The notes beneath the pieces are model-generated. The model saw only the letters and a list, made by a program, of their open reading frames with translations, ran no database searches and was not told where the DNA came from. A stretch of 64,000 nt of DNA from Gilliamella sp. ESL0443 (GTDB taxonomy: Bacteria > Pseudomonadota > Gammaproteobacteria > Enterobacterales > Orbaceae): positions 682,001-746,000 of the forward strand of contig NZ_CP048263.1 of the NCBI RefSeq assembly GCF_019469165.1, read 5' to 3'. The position numbers and the translations under genes are program-made. This document shows, piece after piece, positions 19,771-30,490 of this stretch (the first letter of the stretch is position 1; each line of letters starts with the position of its first letter).

Positions 19771-20343
19771 TTATTCCGCTCGGCTCATATATCGGCGTTC
19801 AGCAATATGAATTTTAACTTTTTCGTGGTTATCAATATATTCAGGTACTTGAATAACAAGGCCAGTAGACAATGTTGCAGGTTTAGTACGTGCGCTTGCC
19901 GAAGCACCTTTTATACTTGGCGAGGTTTCAATAATTTCAAGTTCAACTGTTTGTGGTAATTCTAGAGCGACAACTTCATTTTCAGCCATCAAAACTTGAA
20001 TTCCATCCATACCGCCTTCTGGGATGAAAAGAAGTTCTTCTTCAATTTGATCTTTCTTAAAAATAAACGGAGTATAGTCTTCATTATCCATGAATACATA
20101 TTCATCCCCATCAATATAAGAAAAGCTTACAGGACGTCGAAATAGTTCGATAGTGTCTAAAACATCATCACCCTTAAAACGTTCTTCAACTTTACCTCCA
20201 GATTTAACATCGGTAAAACGCATTTTATAAAGTGTACTTGCGCCACGAGCACTAGGGCTTTGTACATCAATTTCTTTTACAAGTAACAACTTTCCGTTAT
20301 AGGTGACAGCATCACCACGTTTAATTTCATTAGCTTTAGCCAT
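19771..20343 (-). CDS. efpL: Elongation factor P-like protein (EfpL/YeiP)
   Basis: 190 residues, full length for the YeiP branch. It begins [20 protein letters not shown] and has [16 protein letters not shown] at the tip loop, where canonical EF-P carries its modified Lys or Arg; here the loop residues are S-P-S-A-R-G-A. Later [23 protein letters not shown] and the final [12 protein letters not shown] are the conserved OB domains. It relieves ribosome stalling at difficult motifs. Canonical efp is not in the window. ttcA follows on the same strand. Confidence 0.95.
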   Translation of the reverse strand: MAKANEIKRGDAVTYNGKLLLVKEIDVQSPSARGASTLYKMRFTDVKSGGKVEERFKGDDVLDTIELFRRPVSFSYIDGDEYVFMDNEDYTPFIFKKDQIEEELLFIPEGGMDGIQVLMAENEVVALELPQTVELEIIETSPSIKGASASARTKPATLSTGLVIQVPEYIDNHEKVKIHIAERRYMSRAE

Positions 20344-20446
20344 AATAGATTCTTCATATTAAATAGAGTTAAAAATTAGCTCGCTATTTTACCCTTAACT
20401 TGCTATTGTCACCAATAAAATTTATAAAACAATCTCATCTAATCTC

Positions 20447-20713
20447 ATGACTGAATCATTCCAATGTCGAAGAAACTGTGGGGCATGTTGTATTGCACCG
20501 TCGATCTCATCTGCTATGCCTGGTATGCCTAAGGGAAAACCAGCAGGTGTTGCATGTATCCATTTGGATGAAAATTTATTATGCAAATTATTTGGCAAAT
20601 CGACTAGACCAAAAGTTTGTAGTCACCTAAGGCCATGTTATGAAATGTGTGGAATAAATCGTAGCCAGGCATTAGATTATTTAACGCAATTAGAACAGCT
20701 TACAAGCAACTAA
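20447..20713 (+). CDS. YkgJ-family cysteine-cluster protein
   Basis: 88 residues. Eight cysteines are arranged as CRRNCGACCIAPS near the start, ACIHLDENLLCKLFG in the middle and PKVCSHLRPCYEMCG later, the pattern of the YkgJ family thought to bind an iron-sulfur cluster or zinc. Length and position of the clusters match the short E. coli-type members. Function is unknown. It is divergent from efpL and stands alone ahead of lysP. Confidence 0.8.
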   Translation: MTESFQCRRNCGACCIAPSISSAMPGMPKGKPAGVACIHLDENLLCKLFGKSTRPKVCSHLRPCYEMCGINRSQALDYLTQLEQLTSN

Positions 20714-20911
20714 GTATTGCTAATATTTAACATATCGGCTGTATTATTAGAATTATTTATCTCGCACATAAATTTTTTTGATACACTTCACGCACTTTAA
20801 TTAGCTAATGATAAATATTTAAATAAATTAGCTTAAATCAGTTACTAAGCTACATCATATTAGGTGTAGTTAAAATAATTAGTAAATTTAATTAACAAGA
20901 AGAAAATTGAT

Positions 20912-22354
20912 ATGACGAAAAAATTAAAGCGTGATTTGAAAGCTCGCCATTTAGCAATGATTGCTATTGGTGGCTCAATTGGTACAGGGCTATTTGTCGC
21001 TTCTGGTGCAACAGTTGCACAAGCAGGTCCAGGAGGCGCATTACTATCTTATGCTATTATCGGCATAATGGTTTATTTTTTAATGACTAGTCTTGGAGAG
21101 CTAGCTGCTTATCTTCCCGTTTCGGGAACCTTTGCAACTTATGGAGCACGTTATGTAGATGAAGCATTTGGTTTTGCCATTGGTTGGAACTATTGGTATA
21201 ACTGGGCAATTACTGTTGCTGTTGACTTAGTTGCAGCACAATTAGTTATTTCCTATTGGTTCGATGCTGGTGCCTATAGTTGGTTATGGAGCTTATTGTT
21301 CCTAAGCATTATTTTTTGCTTAAACTATATTTCTGTAAAAGGATTTGGTGAAGCAGAATTTTGGTTTTCATTAATCAAAGTGGTCACCGTTATTTTATTT
21401 ATTGTTGTTGGCTTATTAATGATAATTGGCATTTTAAAAGGTGCTGAAAATGCTGGTTGGCAAAATTGGGAAATAGAGGGGGCTCCATTTGTCGGTGGAT
21501 TCTCATCAATGATCGGTGTGGCAATGGTTGTTGGATTCTCATTCCAAGGTACTGAGCTAATTGGTATTGCGGCGGGAGAATCTAAAGATCCAGAAAAAAA
21601 TATACCAAAAGCAATGAAACAAGTTTTTTGGCGAATACTGCTATTTTATATCTTTGCCATCTTAGTAATTAGTTTAATTATTCCATACACTGATCCTAAC
21701 TTACTTCGTAATGATGAAACAGATATCAGCGTTAGTCCATTTACCTTAGTTTTCCAACATGCAGGACTTTTATCCGCAGCGGCTATCATGAATGCGGTAA
21801 TTTTAACATCGGTTCTTTCTGCAGGTAACTCTGGCTTATATGCTTCAACACGTATGTTATATGCATTAGCAAAAGAAGGTAAAGCGCCTAAGATTTTCAG
21901 TCGATTATCTTCAACAGGCGTGCCTGATATGGCTTTATTTGCAACTACATTAGTGGCTATGCTCTGTTTCTTAACGTCGTTATACAAAGATCAAGTGGTC
22001 TATTTATGGCTACTAAATATGTCAGGTATGACAGGATTTATTGCATGGCTTGGTATTGCAATTAGCCACTATCGTTTTAGAAAAGGCTACGTCTCACAAG
22101 GACGAGATCTCAATAAATTACCTTACCGATCAAGTTGTTTCCCATTTGGTCCTATTTTTGCTTTTGTGCTTTGTTTGATTATTACACTCGGTCAAAATTA
22201 TGAAGCATTTTTACAAGATACCATTGATTGGAATGGCGTTATTGCAACTTATATAGGTATCCCATTATTTCTTTCAATTTATTTTGGTTATAAGATTGTT
22301 AAAAAGACAAAATGGATAAAATACGATCAGATGGATTTTTCTCAAATGGACTAA
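20912..22354 (+). CDS. lysP: Lysine-specific permease
   Basis: 480 residues with twelve membrane helices of the amino acid/polyamine/organocation superfamily. The N-terminal KARHLAMIAIGGSIGTGLFVASGAT is the first helix with the substrate-contacting GSIGTG loop. Long stretches match remembered E. coli LysP, including GFSFQGTELIGIAAGES, IPYTDPNLLRNDETDISVSP and LLNMSGMTGFIAWLGIAISH. The protein imports lysine with protons and in E. coli also modulates CadC. AAGAAG precedes the ATG. No lysine riboswitch fold is apparent in the 200 bp upstream. Confidence 0.95.
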   Translation: MTKKLKRDLKARHLAMIAIGGSIGTGLFVASGATVAQAGPGGALLSYAIIGIMVYFLMTSLGELAAYLPVSGTFATYGARYVDEAFGFAIGWNYWYNWAITVAVDLVAAQLVISYWFDAGAYSWLWSLLFLSIIFCLNYISVKGFGEAEFWFSLIKVVTVILFIVVGLLMIIGILKGAENAGWQNWEIEGAPFVGGFSSMIGVAMVVGFSFQGTELIGIAAGESKDPEKNIPKAMKQVFWRILLFYIFAILVISLIIPYTDPNLLRNDETDISVSPFTLVFQHAGLLSAAAIMNAVILTSVLSAGNSGLYASTRMLYALAKEGKAPKIFSRLSSTGVPDMALFATTLVAMLCFLTSLYKDQVVYLWLLNMSGMTGFIAWLGIAISHYRFRKGYVSQGRDLNKLPYRSSCFPFGPIFAFVLCLIITLGQNYEAFLQDTIDWNGVIATYIGIPLFLSIYFGYKIVKKTKWIKYDQMDFSQMD

Positions 22355-22381
22355 ACAAGTCACATCTAGATTAGATTGCAC

Positions 22382-22405
22382 TTCCGTCGACATCTGTCGA
22401 CGGAA
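22382..22405. terminator. Hairpin between lysP and infA
   Basis: TTCCGTCGAC / GTCGACGGAA is a perfect 10-bp stem with loop ATCT between the convergent ends of lysP and infA. T runs are weak on both sides. Confidence 0.6.
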
Positions 22406-22475
22406 TTGTATTAAGAAAGAGAAAATAACCAATAAACTGGTTAATAATACAAAAACAACAAGTGCGATAACGATA

Positions 22476-22703
<228 letters not shown>

Positions 22704-22912
22704 TTAAAATTAAATACAAATTAAATATACTCAAATCAATATTCCGATTTTCTTTATGTTTAATTAGAAAAGCGAATTTATCAACTGAATCACCAATTTT
22801 TGGTGTGTGCAAATTCATTGAATATGAGTATAGACACAGAACAGCTATAATCAGATTATCTAAATATAGCGGCAAAATAATGCCGAAAAAACTCACAGAT
22901 GTAAAGTCATTT

Positions 22913-23563
22913 CTAACATTTCTTTGAATTATAAATTCCATGTTCATGTATGTAGTGCCAAACTTTGCTCGGTAACAACTTTTCACAGCATTGTTGATTA
23001 TCGATATTTAGCCTTATTTCTGTCGCTGAAATCGATTCAAGTGGTGTATTAGCAAAATAGATATAACCATTTGGATAATGATGTAACGCTTGGCTATCTT
23101 TTGTTTGATGTTGATTAATCCATGCTTGCAAATCATCGGTAGTTTGGGGATAACCTGGCCTTTTACAAATAAGCAAATGACAATAATCGAGCAACTTTTG
23201 CCACTCTTTCCAAGTGGGTAAATTAAGCAAAGAGTCTTGCCCTATAATAAAAGCCAAGCTTGATAGGGTACCATTTTGTTCACGCCATGCCCTAAGCGTA
23301 TCAACAGTAAAAGAGGGTTGATTGATTAGCTGTGGTTCTAATTCTCGTGTATCGATGGAAAAAAGCGAATAATCAGATATAGCTAATTTTAACATAGCTA
23401 AACGTTGTTCTGTTGTGGCTTCTGGCTGTGGTTTATGAGCAGGGATTCGATTTGGCAATAAATTAATATTATTCAATCCAACCTCTTTGGCTAAGGCTAG
23501 AGCAGGGCGCAAATGCCCATAATGGATTGGATCAAAGGTGCCACCAAAGAGTGCTGTTAACAA
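22913..23563 (-). CDS. nadD: Nicotinate-mononucleotide adenylyltransferase
   Basis: 216 residues. The nucleotidyltransferase motif ALFGGTFDPIHYGHLRP and the late ISATEIR motif define NadD, which joins AMP to nicotinate mononucleotide in NAD synthesis. AFIIGQDSLLNLPTWKEW also matches the E. coli enzyme. The only plausible start is a TTG at 23563, 7 bp inside the end of holA, so translation is probably coupled to holA. The gene ends the leuS-lptE-holA-nadD cluster. Confidence 0.95.
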   Translation of the reverse strand: MLTALFGGTFDPIHYGHLRPALALAKEVGLNNINLLPNRIPAHKPQPEATTEQRLAMLKLAISDYSLFSIDTRELEPQLINQPSFTVDTLRAWREQNGTLSSLAFIIGQDSLLNLPTWKEWQKLLDYCHLLICKRPGYPQTTDDLQAWINQHQTKDSQALHHYPNGYIYFANTPLESISATEIRLNIDNQQCCEKLLPSKVWHYIHEHGIYNSKKC

Positions 23564-24561
23564 TTATCTAATCCCATAAACTGCATAGTTAAATTCAACA
23601 GAGCATCCCAAATAGGTAAATCATTATTATGTTTTAAGCTAATCTCGATTTCAGTTAAAGTGGCCAATAGAGCAAATAGATGCCTGATATCGAATCGACT
23701 TAAATAATCACTATACATCTTTCTTTTATTTTGCCAAATTCGATATTCGTCAAAAACTTGGCGCGGGGATTTTTCTGCTAAAGCCAATTTTAAATTGATC
23801 AACAAAATCAACTCACGTTGAATAATACGCAATAATATCAATGGCTCGAAATCATTCATTTTAAGCTGGTGTAACACATGCATTGCCCGCTTAGATTTAT
23901 TGTAAACCATTGCATCAACCCAATGATAAGGCGAGAATATTGCTGAATCATTAATATTTGATTCTACTTGCTCATAATTAATAGTCTGATTAGGGTAAAG
24001 TAACTTTAATTGCTCAATAATTTGCGTTAAAGCCAACAAATTACCTTCATAATAATAACTAAGCAATTCAATTCCAGGTTGCTCAATTGTCATTTGCATT
24101 TGTTGCAAATAGGTTTTTATCCATGATGGTAATTGTGCTACTTCTGGCGTTGAACAATTCACAACTACTAAATTATCAGACAAGGCCTTATACCATGCTG
24201 AATTTTCTTGAGTCTTGGTAATCTTAACTAAGCTGATTATCAACCCGATATCAGGGGTTAACATTTCACATAACGTATTTAATTTTGTAGCAACTGAAAC
24301 ATTAAGCACACCTTCACCAATTTCTAAACAGAGCAAGGTTTTATTAGAAAACAAATTCATTGCCTGACAACTATCATACATTGCCGGCCAATCAGTTTGA
24401 GCGTTTATCGTGAAAGAAAGTTGCTCGTCATATCCAGCTTGTTTAAAAGCTTTACGTAACTCAGTTTGCGCATAATGTTGCAAGTAAGGATCACTACCTA
24501 AAATTAAATAATAGGGTGATCCTAACTGATGGATGATTTTTTCTGCACTAATTTTTTTCAT
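23557..24561 (-). CDS. holA: DNA polymerase III subunit delta
   Basis: 334 residues, close to the E. coli length of 343. YYLILGSDPYLQHYAQTELRKAF is the N-terminal AAA-like start, SPYHWVDAMVYNKSKRAMHVLHQL the middle, and LRIIQRELILLINLKLALAE the helical collar region. The delta subunit opens the beta clamp during loading. It lies 2 nt after lptE and overlaps nadD by 7 bp, so all are likely one message with leuS. Confidence 0.93.
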   Translation of the reverse strand: MKKISAEKIIHQLGSPYYLILGSDPYLQHYAQTELRKAFKQAGYDEQLSFTINAQTDWPAMYDSCQAMNLFSNKTLLCLEIGEGVLNVSVATKLNTLCEMLTPDIGLIISLVKITKTQENSAWYKALSDNLVVVNCSTPEVAQLPSWIKTYLQQMQMTIEQPGIELLSYYYEGNLLALTQIIEQLKLLYPNQTINYEQVESNINDSAIFSPYHWVDAMVYNKSKRAMHVLHQLKMNDFEPLILLRIIQRELILLINLKLALAEKSPRQVFDEYRIWQNKRKMYSDYLSRFDIRHLFALLATLTEIEISLKHNNDLPIWDALLNLTMQFMGLDNC

Positions 24562-24563
24562 CG

Positions 24564-25058
24564 TTAATTAGGTGTATCAACCGATTTTAATTTACGGATG
24601 ATCTGTTTTGCAGCCTGCTTATACATTTCGTCTTCAATTAGATTTTGCTCGACTGTTTTCGCAAGAGCTGCGGCTGGATTATCAAAGAACGTACGGAAAA
24701 CACGAATATTAATTGGATGAATTTGTTCACCCGCAATTACTACTTGAGCTTGAATCGTTAGTACTAATTGATATTCTGCTGCTTTACCATCTTGATAAAT
24801 GGATATGGTGCTTTTACTCAATGAATCACCCACTATTCTGAGTGATGGGTAATTGGCCGGATCATTAATATTAGCCAAAGTTACTTTATTATCGCGTAGC
24901 AACTCTTTAATATTTCTCGATAAACGACCATAAGGATCACCACTAACATATGAAAGCGTTTTAAATCGAGCAGGGACTTCAGTTTCATACTGCAAATGAA
25001 ATCCACATCCCGTTAGCGATATCGCCAATAACATCAGTAAAGCTAAATATTTTTTCAT
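24564..25058 (-). CDS. lptE: LPS-assembly lipoprotein LptE
   Basis: 164 residues from the ATG at 25058, supported by AGGTGG 8 nt upstream; an ATG four codons earlier lacks a ribosome site. A lipoprotein signal peptide ends at the lipobox LTGC. The mature part begins GFHLQYETEVPARFKTLSY, with SRNIKELLRDN and a C-terminal VFRTFFDNPAAALAK and QIIRKLKSV, as in LptE, which plugs the LptD barrel in the outer membrane. It stands between leuS and holA in the standard order. Confidence 0.93.
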   Translation of the reverse strand: MKKYLALLMLLAISLTGCGFHLQYETEVPARFKTLSYVSGDPYGRLSRNIKELLRDNKVTLANINDPANYPSLRIVGDSLSKSTISIYQDGKAAEYQLVLTIQAQVVIAGEQIHPINIRVFRTFFDNPAAALAKTVEQNLIEDEMYKQAAKQIIRKLKSVDTPN

Positions 25059-25094
25059 TGGTATTACCACCTATATCCAAGTTATCCAACAATA

Positions 25095-27677
25095 TTAACT
25101 TACAACCAGATTCAATAATTTACCTGGTACATAAATCACTTTGCGAATTGTGGCATCAGCTAAGTATTTTTCAATATTTGGCTCTTGTTTAGCTTGCTCT
25201 ACAACATAATCTTGCTGAGCATCAGCAGGTACAGTAAATTTACCACGCACTTTACCATTGATTTGCACAACAATTAATTTTTCGTCTTCAACCATAGCTG
25301 ACTCATCAGCAACTGGCCATGAAGCATTATCAATTGTTTCACTATGACCTAATGCTTGCCACATAACAAAACAAGCATGTGGCATCATAGGATAAAGTAA
25401 TCGAACAACTGCATTTAAAGACTCATCCATCAATGCGCGATCTTGATCAGTGTCTTGTGGTGCTTTTTGTAAGCGATTCATAAACTCCATCACCGCAGCA
25501 ATAGCTGTATTGAAAGTTTGACGACGACCAATATCATCACTCACTTTAGCAATTGTTTTATGTAATTCACGACGTAAAGCTTTCTGATCAGCATTCAATT
25601 TAGCGATATCGAGCGCAGCAGTTTTACCAAGTTGAGAATGCTCAAAAACTAAACGCCAAACACGTTTAATAAATCGATTAGCCCCCTCAACACCGGATTC
25701 TTGCCATTCAAGCGTCATATCAGCTGGGGATGCAAACATCATAAATAAACGGACAGTATCAGCACCGTATTTTTCTACCATCTCTTGCGGATCGATACCG
25801 TTGTTTTTCGATTTTGACATCTTAGTCATACCAGCATGAACAAGTTCATTGCCTTTACTATCTATTGCTTTAGCAATACGGCCTTTATCATCACGTTCAA
25901 TGGTCACCTCGGTTGGTGAAACCCAAATACGCTCGTTAGTTGGGCTGGTATAATAAAAAGCATCAGCTAAAACCATACCTTGGCAAAGTAAACGTTTAGC
26001 AGGCTCATCTGATTTAACTAAACCGAAATCACGCATTAATTTATGGAAGAATCGGAAATAAAGTAAATGCATAATCGCATGTTCGATACCACCAACATAC
26101 TGATCAACAGGTAACCAATAATTAGCTGCTTTTTCATCTAACATACCTTTGTCATAATGCGGGCAAGTATAGCGAGCATAATACCAAGATGACTCCATAA
26201 AGGTATCGAAAGTATCTGTTTCTCGAAGGGCTGGTTGACCATTAACAGTTGTTTTTGCCCACTCGGGATCGGCTTTAATAGGACTGGTTATCCCATTCAT
26301 TTCAACATTTTCAGGTAAAATGACGGGAAGTTGATCTTCAGGTGTTGGGATCGTTGTACCATCTTCGAGCGTCACCATTGGAATCGGCGCCCCCCAATAA
26401 CGTTGGCGAGAAACACCCCAATCGCGTAAACGGTAATTCACTTTACGGTTACCAATACCTAAAGCAATAAGTTTATCGGCGATAGCATTGAAAGCTTGAT
26501 CAAAATCAAGACCATCAAACTCACCTGAATTAAATAATTTACCGTGCTCAGTATAAGCTTGCTCAGAAAGGTCAGGAGCCTCGCCATCTTGATTTAAGAT
26601 AACGGGTTTAATTGGTAAATTATATTTTGATGCAAATTCATAATCGCGTTCATCGTGACCCGGTACAGCCATCACAGCACCAGTACCATATTCAATTAAT
26701 ACAAAATTAGCGATCCAAACTGGAACCTTATTACCGGTTAATGGATGGATGGCAAAAAATCCAGTCGCCATACCTTTCTTTTCCATTGTAGCCATATCAG
26801 CTTCAGCGGTTTTCGTGGTTTTACATTCAGCAATAAACTCAGCAATTTTAGGATTGTTTTGCGCAGCTAATTGAGCAAGAGGATGCTCAGCCGCCACAGA
26901 TACAAAACTCACACCCATTAACGTATCAGGGCGAGTAGTATAAACGCGTAACTTATCGCTATAATTTTCAACAGCAAAGTCAAATTCCACCCCTTCAGAA
27001 CGACCAATCCAGTTACGTTGCATGGTCTTAACTTGTTCTGGCCAACTCTCAAGAGTATCTAAATCATTCAATAACTCATCAGCATAATCAGTGATTTTAA
27101 TAAACCATTGTGGAATCTCTTTACGCTCAACAGGAGTATTACAACGCCAACAACAACCTTCAACTACTTGCTCATTAGCTAGAACAGTTTGATCGTTAGG
27201 GCACCAGTTAACAGCTGAAGTCTTTTTATAAACTAAACCTTTCTCAAATAATTTAGTAAAAAACCATTGCTCCCATTTGTAATACTCAGGACGACAAGTC
27301 GTAACTTCGCGGTCCCAATCATAACCAAAACCCAGTAATTGCAACTGCTTTTTCATATAAGCAATATTTTCATAAGTCCATTTAGCTGGTGCTGTATTAT
27401 TTTTAACGGCTGCGCCTTCTGCTGGCAATCCAAATGCATCCCAACCGATTGGCTGTAAAACATTCTTGCCGTTTAAGCGTTGATAACGTGAGATCGTATC
27501 ACCGATTGTATAATTACGGACATGACCAAGATGCAAACGACCTGAAGGATAAGGAAGCATCGACAAACAGTAATACTTCTCTTTAGATGGATCTTCAGTA
27601 ACGTGGAAAGTTTTCTCTTCTTGCCAATGTTTTTGTACTTTGGCTTCAATTTCATCTGGGCGATATTGTTCTTGCAT
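25095..27677 (-). CDS. leuS: Leucyl-tRNA synthetase
   Basis: 860 residues, the same as E. coli LeuRS. The ATP-binding HIGH motif appears as [13 protein letters not shown] near residue 45 and KMSKS as [11 protein letters not shown] near 620. Between them lies the CP1 editing domain, with [20 protein letters not shown] and [16 protein letters not shown]. The anticodon-binding and C-terminal domains follow, ending [14 protein letters not shown]. It is first in the leuS-lptE-holA-nadD cluster. Confidence 0.98.
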   Translation of the reverse strand: MQEQYRPDEIEAKVQKHWQEEKTFHVTEDPSKEKYYCLSMLPYPSGRLHLGHVRNYTIGDTISRYQRLNGKNVLQPIGWDAFGLPAEGAAVKNNTAPAKWTYENIAYMKKQLQLLGFGYDWDREVTTCRPEYYKWEQWFFTKLFEKGLVYKKTSAVNWCPNDQTVLANEQVVEGCCWRCNTPVERKEIPQWFIKITDYADELLNDLDTLESWPEQVKTMQRNWIGRSEGVEFDFAVENYSDKLRVYTTRPDTLMGVSFVSVAAEHPLAQLAAQNNPKIAEFIAECKTTKTAEADMATMEKKGMATGFFAIHPLTGNKVPVWIANFVLIEYGTGAVMAVPGHDERDYEFASKYNLPIKPVILNQDGEAPDLSEQAYTEHGKLFNSGEFDGLDFDQAFNAIADKLIALGIGNRKVNYRLRDWGVSRQRYWGAPIPMVTLEDGTTIPTPEDQLPVILPENVEMNGITSPIKADPEWAKTTVNGQPALRETDTFDTFMESSWYYARYTCPHYDKGMLDEKAANYWLPVDQYVGGIEHAIMHLLYFRFFHKLMRDFGLVKSDEPAKRLLCQGMVLADAFYYTSPTNERIWVSPTEVTIERDDKGRIAKAIDSKGNELVHAGMTKMSKSKNNGIDPQEMVEKYGADTVRLFMMFASPADMTLEWQESGVEGANRFIKRVWRLVFEHSQLGKTAALDIAKLNADQKALRRELHKTIAKVSDDIGRRQTFNTAIAAVMEFMNRLQKAPQDTDQDRALMDESLNAVVRLLYPMMPHACFVMWQALGHSETIDNASWPVADESAMVEDEKLIVVQINGKVRGKFTVPADAQQDYVVEQAKQEPNIEKYLADATIRKVIYVPGKLLNLVVS

Positions 27678-27912
27678 GACGAATTAATGTCCTATCTATT
27701 ATTGCTAATAAAAAATAATCTGCTAATTGTATTGGTTATTGGCACGTTTTACAAACGATATATGAAACAAGGAGGATGATTTGATACCAATATTGATATG
27801 AATTAAAATCAATAAAGTTAACAATAAAAATAAAAAAAGAAATAAATCTTTGCTTCCCAGTATATATTAAAAAAACTTAAGATATATTTCTAAAAAATAT
27901 CAGGAATAGTTT

Positions 27913-28533
27913 ATGGAAAATCGTACATTTGAATTTCGCTGTTTCACTCGGCGCTCATTTATAAGTTTAATGATACTCATTTGTTGCTTTGGTGTTTTAG
28001 TCCTTGGTTGTCTCATGTATTTATTTTTCTCTGATGCGATCATGCCGATGATTCCCAACCAATACTTTGAGGTTATTTTTATTGTTGGACTCCTTGTTCC
28101 GGAATTATTTTCTGTCTTTCTATTTGCTATATGTATTGCTCGCTTGTTCCGTAAAAAAATGACGATCAATGTCAATTCATATTCGATTAGTATTGATGAC
28201 CATAAAAAATTGAATCAAACGTTTCAATGGTCAGCATTACAAACAGTAATAATGCTTAAAAGTACCGTAGTGCTATATCACACGATTATTTTGGAGTTTG
28301 ATAATAAGCTTATTAATATGATGGTGGCAAAAAGTATATATTTATCCAAAAAAGATATTGATCAATTTCTTCAATTTATACAATATGTCGATGAACAAAT
28401 TATAAAACCAGATTTTACATTATCCTCATCGGATACAACGTTATCAACTAAACTTACCCAAGAACTAACAAAAGCATTAACAAATACAAATTATGATCAT
28501 GGAGAATACCGTTATTTATATGTTAGAAAGTAA
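27913..28533 (+). CDS. Hypothetical membrane protein with two N-terminal helices
   Basis: 206 residues, not recognised. Two long hydrophobic helices (about 17-40 and 50-76) are followed by a soluble region with beta-strand-like patterning (MTINVNSYSISIDDHKKLNQTFQW, VLYHTIILEFDNKLINMMV) that recalls PH-like domains of small bacterial membrane proteins. The C-terminal 40 residues are Thr/Ser-rich. It is divergent from leuS and ends at a bidirectional terminator shared with bamD. Confidence 0.6.
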   Translation: MENRTFEFRCFTRRSFISLMILICCFGVLVLGCLMYLFFSDAIMPMIPNQYFEVIFIVGLLVPELFSVFLFAICIARLFRKKMTINVNSYSISIDDHKKLNQTFQWSALQTVIMLKSTVVLYHTIILEFDNKLINMMVAKSIYLSKKDIDQFLQFIQYVDEQIIKPDFTLSSSDTTLSTKLTQELTKALTNTNYDHGEYRYLYVRK

Positions 28534-28571
28534 CTCATGGGCATATATTGTTTATAAATTACTGATAAAAA

Positions 28572-28601
28572 AATGGCTATTTAAATATTTAAATAGCCAT
28601 T
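28572..28601. terminator. Bidirectional terminator between the membrane protein gene and bamD
   Basis: A 30-bp perfect palindrome whose arms start AATGGCTATTTA, with a T run on the plus side and an A run on the other, so it should stop both convergent genes. Confidence 0.88.
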
Positions 28602-28622
28602 ATTTTTTAGATCTGAACTAAA

Positions 28623-29417
28623 TTAACCACCATTAAATACACTTAAGAAGCGAGAAAAGTAAGATTTCTTCTCTTCAACAGGCATATTTTCAAGATTAGC
28701 TTGTATCAGTTTATCGACTTTTTGGCTTTCGTCAGTCAAACCTAATTCATTATAAGCATTACTCAATAACGATAATGCTGTTTTTGTTGAATCAGTATCA
28801 GGAAATAACGCTAACATTTGAATGACTCGATTTACCACGGCAACATAAGCGCCACGGTTAGTATAATATTGAGCCACTTTTAACTCATAGCGAGCGATAC
28901 GGTTCTTTAAATATACTAAACGTTTTTTTGCATCAGCGGCATAACTACTAGTTGGAAAACTAGAAACCAAATAAGTAAAATCTTTAAATGCTGCCATCGC
29001 AAATTCAGGATCACGATCTGAACGATCAACATTAAACCAACCCTGAATAGTATTATCATTTTGCGCCATATTGTTAATACCGCGCATATAAATCACCCAA
29101 TCGATATTCGGATGGGTTGGATTTAATTTTAAAAAGCGGTCAATTGACGCAATGGCCATAGGATAATCCGCATTTTTATAATAAGCGTAAATCAAATCGA
29201 GTTGGACTTGTTGTGAATAAGGTCCAAAAGGATAATTTTTATCAATCGTTTCTAAAACAGTAATACTCGATTTTAAATTCCCACCTTCAAGCTCAGTTTT
29301 GGCTTTATTGTGTAACTCAATTTCTGATACATTTTCAACATCAGGCTTTGTACTCGTACAACCAATTAGCGCGCTACTTAAAGCGATGGCTAACAAAGTA
29401 TTTAAACGAAGTTTCAT
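28623..29417 (-). CDS. bamD: Outer-membrane assembly lipoprotein BamD
   Basis: 264 residues. The signal peptide ends at the lipobox LIGC. The mature protein carries tetratricopeptide repeats: AKTELEGGNLKSSITVLETI, YAYYKNADYPMAIASIDRFLKLNPTHP, and a YELKVAQYYTNRGAYVAVVNRV region near 170. INNMAQNDN and the AAFKDFTYLVSSFPTS segments match BamD of the BAM complex. It is divergent from rluD, the same arrangement as in enterobacteria. Confidence 0.95.
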   Translation of the reverse strand: MKLRLNTLLAIALSSALIGCTSTKPDVENVSEIELHNKAKTELEGGNLKSSITVLETIDKNYPFGPYSQQVQLDLIYAYYKNADYPMAIASIDRFLKLNPTHPNIDWVIYMRGINNMAQNDNTIQGWFNVDRSDRDPEFAMAAFKDFTYLVSSFPTSSYAADAKKRLVYLKNRIARYELKVAQYYTNRGAYVAVVNRVIQMLALFPDTDSTKTALSLLSNAYNELGLTDESQKVDKLIQANLENMPVEEKKSYFSRFLSVFNGG

Positions 29418-29509
29418 TCAGTTTTAATCCAAAATATAATTAAACATTAAAGGCAATGATTAGTATATAATACTCTAAATCATAACAGCTTAAAATAGAT
29501 AAATTACAC

Positions 29510-30484
29510 ATGCACAAGTTAAAACTTTCATCAGAAATAGAGCCAACACAACTTGGAATGCGTCTGGATCAAGCTTTATCGGAGCTTTTCCCTGATTACT
29601 CAAGATCTAGAATTAAAGAATGGATCGTCAATAATCACGTGTTAGTTAATAATAATATTGTAAATAAACCCAAAGAAAAAGTTCTCGGTGGAGAAAAAAT
29701 TACTATAGACGTTGAAATCGAAGAAGAAACATATCACCAACCTGAAAATATCGAACTCAATATTGTTTATGAAGATGATGATATTTTGGTTATCAACAAA
29801 CCTCGAGATCTTGTTGTTCACCCCGGCGCAGGTAATCCAAATGGTACAGTGCTAAACGCATTGCTTTATCACTACCCAGATATTTCAAGAGTACCAAGAG
29901 CGGGTATTGTTCATCGCTTAGATAAAGACACAACTGGGCTAATGGTCGTTGCTAAAACCATTGAAGCACAAACCCACCTAGTTGAATCCCTACAACGTCG
30001 TGAAATTACTCGTGAATATGAAGCAGTAGCGATGGGAATAATTACAGCAGGTGGCACAATCGACCAGCCAATCACTCGCCATCCTACTAAACGAACGCAT
30101 ATGGCCGTATTTCCTACAGGAAAGCCAGCGGTAACCCATTATCGAGTCATGGAAAAATATCGACTTCATACTCGACTACGGCTAAGGCTAGAAACTGGCC
30201 GAACTCACCAAATTCGTGTACATATGGCTCATATCGCGCACCCACTCGTTGGTGATCCACTTTATGGCGGACGACCAAGACCACCAAAAGGCGCGAGTGA
30301 ATCCTTTATCCAAACGCTACGCGATTTTGATCGTCAAGCTTTACATGCAACAATGCTACGTTTATATCATCCAATTACAGGTGAACTTATGGAATGGCAT
30401 GCGCCAATACCGGATGATATGTTAACATTAATTCATGCGTTACAAGAAGATACAGAACTTCATAAAGATGAACTTGATTGGTAA
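29510..30484 (+). CDS. rluD: 23S rRNA pseudouridine(1911/1915/1917) synthase
   Basis: 324 residues. An S4 RNA-binding domain (about 10-80; RLDQALSELFPDYSRSRIKEW) precedes the RluA-type catalytic domain with GIVHRLDKDTTGLMVVAKT around residue 134, whose Asp is the catalytic nucleophile. LRLETGRTHQIRVHMAHIAHPLVGDPLYGG is also conserved. RluD modifies helix 69 of 23S rRNA. pgeF follows after 6 nt, as in E. coli. Confidence 0.96.
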   Translation: MHKLKLSSEIEPTQLGMRLDQALSELFPDYSRSRIKEWIVNNHVLVNNNIVNKPKEKVLGGEKITIDVEIEEETYHQPENIELNIVYEDDDILVINKPRDLVVHPGAGNPNGTVLNALLYHYPDISRVPRAGIVHRLDKDTTGLMVVAKTIEAQTHLVESLQRREITREYEAVAMGIITAGGTIDQPITRHPTKRTHMAVFPTGKPAVTHYRVMEKYRLHTRLRLRLETGRTHQIRVHMAHIAHPLVGDPLYGGRPRPPKGASESFIQTLRDFDRQALHATMLRLYHPITGELMEWHAPIPDDMLTLIHALQEDTELHKDELDW

Positions 30485-30490
30485 ATAAAA

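Noticed and set aside
20714-20911. Lysine riboswitch ahead of lysP
   Set aside because: The gap is about 200 bp of AT-rich sequence without the conserved multi-helix core; no pairing pattern was found.
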